Source: Ornithodoros turicata (taxonomy: Eukaryota > Arthropoda > Arachnida > Ixodida > Argasidae). From it: a stretch of 64,000 bases of DNA. The notes beneath the pieces were generated by a model. It did not search any database. It was given only the letters and a program-made list of their open reading frames with translations, and was not told the origin of the DNA. Each line of letters opens with the position of its first letter. Position 1 is the first letter of the stretch. Position numbers and translations under genes: made by a program. The stretch covers positions 25,732,790 through 25,796,789 of the forward strand of contig NC_088206.1 in assembly GCF_037126465.1 (NCBI RefSeq), given 5' to 3'. Shown here piece by piece: positions 20,769 to 30,480 of this stretch.

Positions 20769-20968
20769 GTTGATTGACGTTGTGAAGGGAAAGTGCAAAC
20801 GTAAGGTAGCCCCTCGGCAACCTTCCGAAGGGCGTTCCTTTCGCGCGTGCGAAAGGAGGGCAGAAAGGAAAGGAATGTTTAAAATTGAGCGGAAGGCTTG
20901 CTTTCGAAGGAAAGGTACTTTCGGAACGGAAAGTCGCATTCAAAAATTCGGGGGTTAATCAGTTGAGA

Positions 20969-21899
20969 ATGACCGGCTGTTGCGCCTTTGGGTGCAGTGG
21001 TCGTCCCGACACCGGGCAAGCTATGTTTTCTGTTCCAATGGGCAAAAGCAAAGAAGCTGCGGCGAGGCGAAAGATGTGGCTGCACAAGATAGGTCGAAAA
21101 AATTTCAAGCCGACGAAAAGTAGTAAGCTCTGCGATGTGAGTATTTCATAGAACATTCGCTCTTCTTTAAACGACGCATGCGTACTTTATGCACACAATT
21201 CGTAGTTCTCAAAAAGATTGTTTGTTCGAATACTCAGTAGGATCGGCATGTGAATAATTCTTGATTAAAATAATTCACGCATTTTTAGAAACACTTCACA
21301 GAAGATCAGTATGAATCGCTTGTGCTTCAAAAGTTCGTGCAGAAGAAGCTGAAATGCGACGCCATCCCGACAATCTTTTCACATCGATCAGAGAAGGTTT
21401 TATCGAGGAAGAATCCCCGTGAACGACGCCGAATGGGTCAAGGTAAGTACAGGATGGTTCAGAGAAGTCTATTGGAACCTCGGTTGGGATCTCCAGTTTC
21501 GTGACATCGGCTTACGATATCTAGGCGCCAACACTTCGGAACATCATGTGTTAGCGGACATCACGTCGTCATTCACTGGCCAGCTAATGCCCTGCTCAAG
21601 TGGCTCTGATGCCAGCGACAAAAACTTTACAGAAGCACATGAAACAGGTATGTATGCGTATTCCATTTGCGCTGCTGTAGCAGTTCATGGCGCAAGGTAC
21701 ATGAGCAATTCATGTTTCTGTTCATAGATTTCTACGCACTACTACCCCCTTGAATATACTACAGATTTTTGCACTACAGAGCATATACTCAGTTCATCGA
21801 ATTTTCTTGTTTGCTCAGGTAGGACATTTTTCATTGCCTGGCTAATAGATTGAAGCTGTAGATGTGAATTCGCGCATGAGCATGTTGATGAACACATGA
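20969..21899 (+). CDS. THAP-domain gene, five exons
   Basis: Exon 1 (20969-21136) encodes the start of a C2CH THAP zinc finger: CCAFGCSGRPDTGQAMFSVP, then RKMWLHKIGRKNFKP and a cysteine. Exon 2 (21289-21442) carries the paired His in KHFTEDQYE and the AVPTIF-type ending AIPTIF. Exons 3 to 5 (21525-21647, 21765-21818, 21862-21899) keep phase across GT-AG borders and end at a TGA, giving about 180 residues. No catalytic domain is seen, so it may be a DNA-binding regulator, a host THAP gene, or a captured or truncated transposase N-terminus. The Harbinger element sits 12-15 bases upstream of the ATG. Exons 4 and 5 are less certain than exons 1 and 2. Confidence 0.65.
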
Positions 21900-22187
21900 T
21901 ACGCCCTAAAGCAGCGCAAAATTCTCCTGTAAAGTCCAATGGCAAGAACACTAACGCGATACTGCTTCCATGCGCGTTAGGAATCTGGAGGATATGCGTC
22001 CTTTCCAGGAACGCATGGACTGTTAAAAGAGATTCCACAGTACGATGTTCACATAAGGGCTCCACAATATGATGTTCACATAAGGGCGCAGTGAACCCTC
22101 TGACTTTTACATTATTGGGCCATCACGGCTTTATAGATTCCAAGTCTCCTGCGGAGCGATAACTGGACGCTACAACACGAGCCGGGC

Positions 22188-25100
22188 CATAGCCTCCTAT
22201 ATTTGAGAATGCCTGCTCATTCGGCCCGGAGCGCCCGTTCAACCTCCTCCCCTATCCTCCTCTGCACCGCGCCGCTTGGGGCGCTCGCATCCTAGGGTTC
22301 CTCTCAATGCAAATGCTATGGAGCGCTCGCGCAATTGGTAGTAATATGCGTTGACGTCTGCCACTACTGGGATGGATGATTGGGAGATCAATTAATATTA
22401 ATAGATTGCTCCATATTGAAGTGGACTGCTCAGGATATTGATTCTGAGCAGAGCAAAGCTGCCGGCGCTCTTATAGTGTCATATAGTGTCATCTGTATTT
22501 TTCATCACATTATGTAAAATAGCAGTTGCGTCTTGCGTTCCACTGTATGCGCAAATACATAGCCTACAGGTTTGACAGCTGTTGTTGCATGCGTACATGT
22601 ATACACATTATTGTAACGAACTACAACAGGTATTACGAAAGGATGTTCTAACTCCGCTTGATTTTTTGTTCTTTAAAGAAATATAGCAAAGCTGATTATT
22701 TCAAAGAAACAACCTGCTTGCTGTCGTGACCGCTTGTACCAGCATCTTCCACTACGTCGAGGTACAGTTATTGTGCACCGGACAAAAAAAAAAAAAAGGT
22801 GGGGGACAAAGAAAGCAAAAACGGGTGATCAAAATACCGCGGTTGCTCATCTCCCACAACTATTTGGCTAGATTATTTTAAATCTCGAAAATCAACTACT
22901 TCCTTTCACAAGACTTAACTTAATGAGAACGGCTTCACCATGCAAATGCGCTTCTCTGTCAGAGTATATGTGCGATGTACGAATGATAGCGCACCTGTTC
23001 GTGGCCAAGCTTTCTTGGCCACGCGTCACAGCACACATACATGCATTGCAAACGGTTTTATTTTATTCTTGTACTTTTTGCTTTCCACCACCCCGAGATT
23101 ATTTATTTATTTTTATTTAAAATACTTCCGGCATACAAAGCATCACCAAGAAAGTAATACATTTAAAGCAATTAGGAAACAAAAATGCCGTGCGAGTGTG
23201 AATTACCGTCAGTAAGACATAACTACCGATAATGTCCCAATATTTTAAAAAGAAAGGTAAGGCGTAAGTATTAGTAAAAATATACGTTGAAGTACTATAA
23301 TAGAGCCTCCCCCATCCCCCTGATGACATCGTCTTTCCAATCCTATCCTACCTGAGCAGCTCATTCTCGATCTCGATGACAAGCCTGATTTAACGCGACG
23401 AAGTGATGGTGGTGGTGGTGGTGGTGGTGATAGGGCTTGCCGACGAAGTGATGTCTTGATGAGGTAGTCATTCGGAAACCAATCACATTGTTCGTATTTT
23501 GCTGTATTTTGTGCGTCTATACAAGGTAATTACTGTGGCGCATGAAGCCTGCGCACGAGGGATGACGAACTTGTTAATACATGTAAGATGAACAGTTATA
23601 AAAACCAGGCTCTATAGTCGTCGGATGCGTATATCTAAAAATCGTTATAAGCCAAAACGACACTTTGGTAGGAGAGGGCGTAGTCTTCCGTCTGTTTGTC
23701 CCTATTTCGCTTTCCATTATATTTGTTGATTTTTCTATTTTGCGTTTCGATTAAGTTTTTAATGTACTCGATATCACGAGATAAGCAAATCTGACGGACA
23801 CGATAAAAACAAAGTTACAGGTTGAACTGAATTTTCTAGCAAAAAAAAAAAAAAAAAGAATACTGACAACTCAACTCAAGCAAAAGCTTTACATCGATGA
23901 ATAGCACGTTCATCACCCTAAAAACATCACACCACCGCTTAAATACCGTTGTTTTTGTGACGTAAAATTTCCCAATAACGGCGATCGCGACGCCGAGACG
24001 CTCGGGTAGCGTCTACTTGCTGGCGGAACGCGTTGCATTAGTCGGTGCGGTATGCTCGTTTCTCCATGTCATGGCTTACTGCTGCGTGCCTCGCTGCAAC
24101 TCATCAGGTAAAAAACGACTGCCAGGAGTCTCATTTCATGAAATCCCAAGTGATGCAGAGCTGCGCGAGAAGTGGCTAAAGGTGATATCAAGAGACGATT
24201 GGACTCCCAATACGACATCCTGCTACTCCACTGTCTGTAGTCGGCATTTCCTTCCTTCCGACTTCAAGGAAGGATGCAAAACACGAAGGTTGAAGAAAGG
24301 TGCTGTGCCCAGTGTGTTCGAGGAATACCCTGTGTACCTGCAGCCTTCGACGAAGCCCAAGAGAGGGGACGCGGTGGCAAGGAAGCGCAAAGGAAGCGTT
24401 CCAGAATCGACATCAGCAGGAAAACGGCGAGCACTTCCCGGCAGCCCAAAGGAATCCTTTGAGCCCGCTCACGACGACCTATGTGTCAGTGACAACGCCG
24501 GGGAAGGAACAAATGAGCTAACACGACCCTCATGCAGTAGCACGTACCAAGCAGCGCCTTCCTGGGTGAAGGTACACCGGGGCGTCCAAGTAAGTGGTAT
24601 CTCATCGGGTGCAATAATCGAGAAACGAAAGTGGAAGCGCAAAGAGCGTGAACTCCGTGCCCAGATTCAAGCACTCAAGCAGGATGTAAGCAGCCTGAAG
24701 GAAGAGCTGGACTCCGTGAAAAAAGACTCTGACGTCTCTGCCTTTACACATGTCGTCGAAAAGGCACACGAAAAAGATCTAGCAGCTTCAATTTTACTGG
24801 AACAAGTAAAGAACTTCGGGAGAAAAAAGCCGGTCTGGTCCGAACTGACGGTACGTCATGCAGTTGTGCTGAGAAACATTTCGCCCAAGGCTTACGAACA
24901 CATTCGAAAGGAAGCGTTACTGAGCTTGCCTAGCCGAAGCACGCTAGAGCGATTTCTTGGGTCTTCCCGTGGAGACTCTGGTGTGACAGAACTCGTGAAG
25001 GAAAGACTCTCCGCTGAGCTTACCGTCCACACTTCTCCGCAGGCAAGGACTTGCTCTTTAATCATTGACGAGATGAGAGTGAAACAGCGGCTCCAGTATG

Positions 25101-27438
25101 TAAAACAGAGAGACGCTTTCGTCGGCGAAGTCGACTATGGAGGAGTCCTTCCCACGGAACGCACAGGAGACCCTGTTCTCGCCAATTCGCTCCTGTGCTT
25201 CGTCCTCAGTGGGCTCTCATCCCGCTTCAGAATACCCGTAGCCTACTTCTTCACAAAGAACTGTGGTGGTCAAGACCTTCACACTCTTTTGCGCCATGTC
25301 TTGAGGGAAGTCGAAGCACTTGGCTTTCTTGTGGTACGAGTCGTGACCGATAATCATAAAATCAACGTCATGGCGTTCCAACTACTGTGTAACGGAACTA
25401 TCAGGCACCACATACCACATCCTGAAGACCCTGACCGCAAGCTCTTTCTGGCATTTGACCAATGCCATCTAATAAAGAACGTGCGGTCACAGTTTCTCCA
25501 CCGGGATCTTGGGAAAAACGGCGCTATTACGGCAGATCACCTCAAGAAGCTGTACAAAATGCAGCAAGGCAGCATTGTGAAGCCCGTGAGGTTCCTGACT
25601 AGGAAGCACGTTTTCCCCACTAACCTGGAGAAAATGAACGTGATGAGGGCAGTGCAGGTGTTATCGCCCCCTGTGACAGCGGCACTCAAACTGCTGGAGC
25701 AGCAAGCCGGCCACACCTGTGATGCGAGCTTCTCGCAAGTCGGAGAAACGGTAGAGTTCATGGATACTATGCATCGGTGGTTTCTGCTGATGGATGTGAG
25801 CAATTGCACTCAGCATATCCACCAGAACTACGCTGACACTAAGCAGTACTTGTGCGAAACAGACGAGCGCCTGGAGTGGCTTGAAAGTACTTTCCTGGAG
25901 TACTTGGGCGAGCTCAAGAGCCAGTGCCATGTAAAAAACTTTCTCACAAAGGAGACATATGAAGGGCTTCTGCTTACAACACGTTCCAATGTGGACTGCA
26001 CGAGGTACTTGCTTCGGGTTATGAATTTCGGCTTTGTATTGACCAGAAAGATGTCGTCTGACCCTATTGAGTCTTTCTTCGGGTGGTTGAGAAAGACAGC
26101 TGGGAGTAATGATCAAACCGATGTCCGAGCTGTGCTTTCTGGCATCGAAAAGACCTTGAAGACGGGTATTGCCTCTACATCACGGGACAGCAATGTAGTT
26201 GCTGAGGAGAACCATCCTTGCTCCTCGGGAGGCGTGCCAATGTCAAAGGTACAAGCCACAGACAGGGCGGAGGTAGAACAGTTCCCCACCGATGCAACTA
26301 GAGCACTGATTTACCACCTCGAACGAACAGAGGCGCTGGCTCCTACTCCTGAAGTTGCAGCTCTAGCCATGGTGGGTGGCTACTTGGCCAGGGTTATTAG
26401 CGAAACCATCGCTTGTGAGCAGTGTACTGGACTCGTGCAAAAGCCTGACTCATTGGCCCCGTCTGACGCGCTCATTAAACATCAAGATAGAGGTGGACTC
26501 TTCTATCCGTCTCAACAGCTACTTGTGGTGCTGCATTGCTTGAAAATCTACATTCAAGTGATGCTAGCAAAGAGGAGGAACTTGAAACATCCCCTTAAAG
26601 CAGCTGTGGAGCACGCTACTGCAATATTAAGCGAGCGGCAAATATTAAAATGCTCGGTTCCTGGACATCACCGGCAGTTTCTGGAAGTGTTACTGACCAA
26701 GTTTTTCCGCCCACTGTTTACAAATTTCGCTCTAGGAGTCACAGACAAGTATGACATGGCAAAAATCTTCACCTCCAAGCCACTCTCACGGAAGCCACTA
26801 AAACTATAAAGAAATGCGATAGCAAACGTGGCAGAGTATAACCCGAATATATGTACCCGAATAAATAATTTGTTTGCGTTTCGTTTCTTGGTATTTTTAC
26901 TGTCATATTTGCGTCGCACATTCGTGCGTATAATTTATACGGCCTATGATGATCTGTGCACTGGTGAAGCTCGCTCAGGTCTTGGGGCATCTATACTAAA
27001 AACAGTCATCATCAGCCCTTTTCACTCCCTAGTCACAATATAACATGTTCACATAACTTCTCTGCTTCATAACGTCTGCTACAATTCGACTTAAAAACAT
27101 GTTACTGCTGGAAAATGCATATTTTTTGCGGCTCCGACGTTTGCGCGTTTCATCACTAAACACTCTCGAAAATAACGTAGCACGCATTTTTCTCTATTAT
27201 AAACTTCTCAACGAATTATCATAAGCTCTAGGTCGCGTTCCAGGATTAAAATGTCGAGAATATGCCACATAAGATTAGTTTCGCGATGCAACTTTACTCA
27301 TAGAAAAGCATGGCAAGCGCAGCGCAGTATCCTAGGAAGGCAGCGCCTCTTGCGGTGGGCGCCGGAAACGGATTGGACGGGCGGTGCTCTTTGATCTCGG
27401 CGCCGTTGAACAGGCATTCTCAAATATAGGAGGCTATG
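22188..27438 (+). mobile_element. Complete P-type transposon
   Basis: Terminal inverted repeats of about 28-31 bp begin CATAGCCTCCTATATTTGAG and run to GAATGCCTG, at 22188 and, inverted, at 27438. GCCGGGC flanks both ends (22181-22187 and 27439-27445), close to the 8-bp GC-rich duplication of P elements. The 5.25-kb element contains one long transposase gene. The 1.9 kb before the gene holds an A-run (about 22785) and a GGT microsatellite (23408-23429) but no other gene. An AATAAA occurs at about 26859. Confidence 0.8.
24071..26809 (+). CDS. P-element transposase, THAP9-like, apparently intact
   Basis: This 913-residue, single-exon protein is expected to bind the element ends with its THAP finger and catalyse cut-and-paste transposition. 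The N-terminal THAP domain (residues 1-85) has CCVPRC, CSRH and AVPSVF. A Lys/Glu-rich coiled coil follows (about residues 195-235, KRKERELRAQIQALK). The RNase H-like core has acidic positions in IIDEM, VVTDNHKIN and FDQCHLIKNVR, and a late Glu in DPIESFFGWLR. It ends LSRKPLKL, a block also found in the deleted copy at 43939. The ATG at 24071 was chosen because it begins the THAP domain. No frameshift or internal stop is present over 2.7 kb, which is unusual in this window and suggests recent activity. Confidence 0.9.
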   Translation: MAYCCVPRCNSSGKKRLPGVSFHEIPSDAELREKWLKVISRDDWTPNTTSCYSTVCSRHFLPSDFKEGCKTRRLKKGAVPSVFEEYPVYLQPSTKPKRGDAVARKRKGSVPESTSAGKRRALPGSPKESFEPAHDDLCVSDNAGEGTNELTRPSCSSTYQAAPSWVKVHRGVQVSGISSGAIIEKRKWKRKERELRAQIQALKQDVSSLKEELDSVKKDSDVSAFTHVVEKAHEKDLAASILLEQVKNFGRKKPVWSELTVRHAVVLRNISPKAYEHIRKEALLSLPSRSTLERFLGSSRGDSGVTELVKERLSAELTVHTSPQARTCSLIIDEMRVKQRLQYVKQRDAFVGEVDYGGVLPTERTGDPVLANSLLCFVLSGLSSRFRIPVAYFFTKNCGGQDLHTLLRHVLREVEALGFLVVRVVTDNHKINVMAFQLLCNGTIRHHIPHPEDPDRKLFLAFDQCHLIKNVRSQFLHRDLGKNGAITADHLKKLYKMQQGSIVKPVRFLTRKHVFPTNLEKMNVMRAVQVLSPPVTAALKLLEQQAGHTCDASFSQVGETVEFMDTMHRWFLLMDVSNCTQHIHQNYADTKQYLCETDERLEWLESTFLEYLGELKSQCHVKNFLTKETYEGLLLTTRSNVDCTRYLLRVMNFGFVLTRKMSSDPIESFFGWLRKTAGSNDQTDVRAVLSGIEKTLKTGIASTSRDSNVVAEENHPCSSGGVPMSKVQATDRAEVEQFPTDATRALIYHLERTEALAPTPEVAALAMVGGYLARVISETIACEQCTGLVQKPDSLAPSDALIKHQDRGGLFYPSQQLLVVLHCLKIYIQVMLAKRRNLKHPLKAAVEHATAILSERQILKCSVPGHHRQFLEVLLTKFFRPLFTNFALGVTDKYDMAKIFTSKPLSRKPLKL

Positions 27439-28444
27439 GCCGGGCCCTTGGGAAGAACATGGCGTTTGGAGGAGTGCGAGGGCGATAAGGAAGGAGAGTG
27501 AGGGAAGGGTTGTCGCTACTTCCTTAAGAGCATAATCCAGGGACTTTAGGCCGCTGAGCGCGCGCTCCTCGTACATCTCTGGTCGCGGGAGAGAGTGAAG
27601 TTTCATCTCCTAGTCTTCTTACTCCGTGCTGGAACCTAAGCCCCTGTTTCGTTCTCTTCTTTTTTTTTTTTTTTTTTTAGAATTCGGGCATCTGTCATTT
27701 ATCCTCCTGTACAATAGGCTGGTCCCACGCTTGGCTTTGCTTGTCAATAGCCAGGCACCTTCGTCAGAAAACGGTTTCTAGTCATATTGCCAGGTGAATC
27801 CTCAGGGGATTAGGTACAAGAGAATCTCGGCATTTATTTCTTTGGCCAAGAAAAGCAATGAACACGCCCCAGAAGCTAAAGGACCCGAGCTGACAGAGAG
27901 AAGGGGTTACAAAGTTCTGGGTCTGAACATATCACCAAAGTTTATGTGAGTTCACCAAAGCTCACCAAACATTACTTGACACCAAGGCCGTGCAAATAAA
28001 CGATATGCGCGGCATGGCGGATGAAGTTTATTCCTTTCATTTGCATGGCCACGTTTTGAATACGCGTTTCACCTACTGCTAATACTAAAGTACTTTAAAA
28101 AGTATCTTAAATACTTCTTAGGGTATTTAATACTCTATTCAAGTTAGTTTAAGTTTTGAGTATTTTTTACTCTATTTTAAATACTTCTTGCGTGGAGTAT
28201 TTAGTATCTTATTTTAAATACTTCCACGCAGTATTTTGTACATGTCTGGTATGGAGCAAAGTATCCAACATGCATCGATAGGAATTCAGACAATATAATG
28301 ATACTAATCGCTGATTGATATATACGTTAATATACTTAAACATTGCAGCTCCCAATTTATTAACAGGGAATACAACATCATCGACTACACCATCCGCTGT
28401 TATTGCACATGGATCACTCCCATCACTTCTCAGTATATGTAGTT

Positions 28445-29658
28445 AAAACTAACAAAGACGGTTAAGAGCATCAGCTGTTTACTATATACATTAAAAACAA
28501 GACTTTCGTGCAGTAGGCTGCACTTCTTCAGGTTTGAGGACCTGTTACAAGTGGTGAAGCATATATAAAAAAACCAAGTCACATGGTACAAGAGAAAAGG
28601 GTAAGGGTGAAGAGAACTACAAACGCGATACAAATATCAACAAAAATGAAAATGAAAAACAAAACGCAATCAGTAGGAGGTGGCTCGACAAGGTCAGACA
28701 GACATACATACAGACGAGTCGGAGTTGTACGTGGAGGAAACCAGTGAACAGCACATGAATAGGTACAGCAGCCAGTTGGCACAAAAGGCTTTAGAATGCG
28801 TACGGGGAATTAGGGCTCAAGGGCGAAGGATTGAGGACACACAGCACCTTGATGGCTAAGAGCTTCCAGACTCTGGGAAAGTAACGCGGAGTTGGTGTCT
28901 TACTGATTGTGTATCATCGTGTATGATGTGAAAAGTGGCAGACAAGTTGTAATACAATAAATAGACTCATAGTGTAAAGGACTGTAATGGACCGCCGTAC
29001 ACGTTGATGCCGTGCGGCTGTAACGTTGCAAATTTCGAAATGAAAAAGGATTCTCGATTTCATTTCGAAATTTGCAACGTTACAGCCGCACGGCATCAAC
29101 GTGTACGGCGGGCCATTACAGTCCTTTACACTATGAGTCTATTTATTGTATTATAACTTGTCTGCCATTTTTCACATCATACACGATGATACACAATCAG
29201 TAAGACACCAACTCCGCGTTACTTTCCCAGAGTCTGGAAGCTCTTAGCCATCAAGGTGCTGTGTGTCCTCAATCCTTCGCCCTTGAGCCCTAATTCCCCG
29301 TACGCATTCTAAAGCCTTTTGTGCCAACTGGCTGCTGTACCTATTCATGTGCTGTTCACTGGTTTCCTCCACGTACAACTCCGACTCGTCTGTATGTATG
29401 TCTGTCTGACCTTGTCGAGCCACCTCCTACTGATTGCGTTTTGTTTTTCATTTTCATTTTTGTTGATATTTGTATCGCGTTTGTAGTTCTCTTCACCCTT
29501 ACCCTTTTCTCTTGTACCATGTGACTTGGTTTTTTGATATATGCTTCACCACTTGTAACAGGTCCTCAAACCTGAAGAAGTGCAGCCTACTGCACGAAAG
29601 TCTTGTTTTTAATGTATATAGTAAACAGCTGATGCTCTTAACCGTCTTTGTTAGTTTT
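28445..29658. repeat. 1.2-kb near-perfect palindrome (foldback)
   Basis: Arms of about 601 bp (28445-29045 and 29058-29658) are inverted copies of each other with only a few mismatches, around a 12-base loop. The outer ends read AAAACTAACAAAGACGG. It interrupts the capsid gene of Maverick copy B and has no clear target duplication. Open frames in one arm are mirrored in the other and are not independent genes. It could be a foldback element or a head-to-head pair of Penelope-like fragments. Confidence 0.85.
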
Positions 29659-29986
29659 GATTCTGCATCGCCGGAAACTTGCACATTGTTTTTCTTCACG
29701 TTCTACGATATCTGTAGTTAGTTTAATGTACATACTAGAGAGATCAAGATAGAGATCAGAGAGGTTGCTTATATTCCACTGAATCGTAGACTCGCTGGCA
29801 ATTGTCGATATAGTGTAGAACAACTGATTCTCGCAAGATTCTATAGAAATTTGGGTGGGTGGGATCTGAAAAAGCTGGCATTCTCCCTTCAAAACCAACT
29901 CGGACTGGGCGTGGACTACATCGACCAGTGACACGTTTGCGACTGAATACAAATATCACCCTCTCCAGTGCAGTAGTAAGTACTTA

Positions 29987-30154
29987 CCACGTTTATCCGG
30001 AAACGCACATCTTCGTCTAAACACGTATTAATTAATCAATTAGAACTAATAAGGACCCCCCCCAAGTAATCAGCACCCTCCAGGGAGTCACCACACTAAT
30101 TGGGGAGCGTCTAACTCGTGTCCAGACCAGTTGTGCGTTTCCGGATAATCGTGG
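29987..30154. mobile_element. Small inverted-repeat element (MITE-like)
   Basis: CCACGTTTATCCGGAAACGC on the left and its near-inverse ending at 30154 form terminal repeats of about 23 bp around 120 bp of AT-rich DNA. No gene and no certain target duplication were seen. Confidence 0.5.
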
Positions 30155-30480
30155 TCATAAAAAAGAAAAAAAAATAGATAGAGATAGAGTGGAGAGAAGG
30201 AGTTTAGTTGAAGATCAACGACGCCATCTTGAAGAAAGCGGTCCGGAACGGCCGCTGACCATCGCTGGGCGACGGAGCACAGAGGCAGGTTGCAAAGCAT
30301 CGCAGCTATGACCACCAGTTCCGGACATCCTGTGACGTCAGCTGCGACGTCATCGTGACATGTCTGGGCAGGTTAGGACAGCTCTGGATATGCGAGGAGA
30401 AAAACACTCGTAATACAGAGGTTGGGAAAGCAAGAGTAAATATGCTAACCATCAATAGCTAACAACAAAAAGAATTAGTT

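Larger units (their letters stand above)
17404..20954. mobile_element. Complete PIF/Harbinger transposon
   Basis: TTA target duplications lie at 17401-17403 and 20955-20957. The terminal inverted repeats start CCCCCAAATTTTTAAATGTG on the left and CCCCCGAATTTTTGAATGCG on the right and continue into TTTCC-rich arms. The 3.55-kb element carries both expected genes in convergent orientation: a Myb/SANT-like protein on the plus strand and a DDE transposase on the minus strand. Confidence 0.9.
16476..28248. mobile_element. 11.8-kb segment with hAT-like ends and 8-bp target duplication
   Basis: GTATGGAG occurs exactly at 16468-16475 and 28249-28256. The left end is CAGATTTGTACGCATC and the right end, on the reverse strand, is CAGACATGTACAAAATAC. 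Both continue into AT-rich arms with repeated TACTTTTT or AAATACTT motifs (16476-16640 and 28075-28248). The 8-bp duplication and CAG start fit the hAT superfamily, though no hAT transposase is visible. Inside lie a promoter, a spliced THAP gene, a full Harbinger element and a full P element. Without the last two the original insert would be about 3.0 kb. The stretches 16641-17030 and 27439-28075 hold no recognised gene. Confidence 0.7.
14211..29952 (-). pseudogene. Maverick major capsid gene, split into four pieces by three insertions
   Basis: The pieces, in coding order on the reverse strand, are as follows. 29952-29659 is an N-terminal part with FQIPPTQISIE, IQWNIS and YLDLSSMYIKL. 28444-28257 has GVVDDVVFPVNK and YRCMLDTLLHT. 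16475-16289 has NLLHTNSHLQ, VAKALISR and DLTNQN. 14923-14211 has LLPGLDLRL, a conserved KVKVSHSTFLGHQ block and the C-terminus also seen in copy A. The interruptions are the 1.2-kb palindrome, the 11.8-kb hAT-like segment (8-bp duplication) and the BEL element (5-bp duplication). The assignment follows the double-jelly-roll Maverick capsid family. Total coding is about 1.4 kb. The start codon is uncertain. Confidence 0.7.
6735..29960 (-). mobile_element. Maverick/Polinton copy B, inverted, heavily interrupted
   Basis: Pieces homologous to copy A occur in the reverse order and on the opposite strand: terminal sequence (6735-6825), the CGICGYD gene (7432-8430), its promoter (8674-8755), intergenic DNA (12198-12331), the small basic gene (12435-12960), the protease (12933-14207) and the capsid gene (14211-29952 in four pieces). 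Between them lie insertions bounded by their own terminal repeats or target duplications. PolB is missing: only a tandem repeat and unrecognised DNA lie between 6826 and 7431. The upstream half of the Maverick is not seen beyond 29960. The pieces join at matching points of the copy A gene order, so this is read as one original element rather than several. Confidence 0.8.

Noticed and set aside
23408..23429. GGT run as a gene feature
   Set aside because: It is a microsatellite in the P element 5' region.
28579..28782. 67-residue frame, repeated at 29321-29524
   Set aside because: The two are mirror images in the arms of the palindrome. It is duplicated by structure, not an independent conserved gene.
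29572..29599. Hammerhead-ribozyme-like core (CTGAAGA, GTGCAG stem, CTGCAC, GAAA) in both arms of the palindrome
   Set aside because: There is an extra A between the CTGAAGA core and stem II, and no matching stem I or III or cleavage triplet was found. It is only a partial resemblance.
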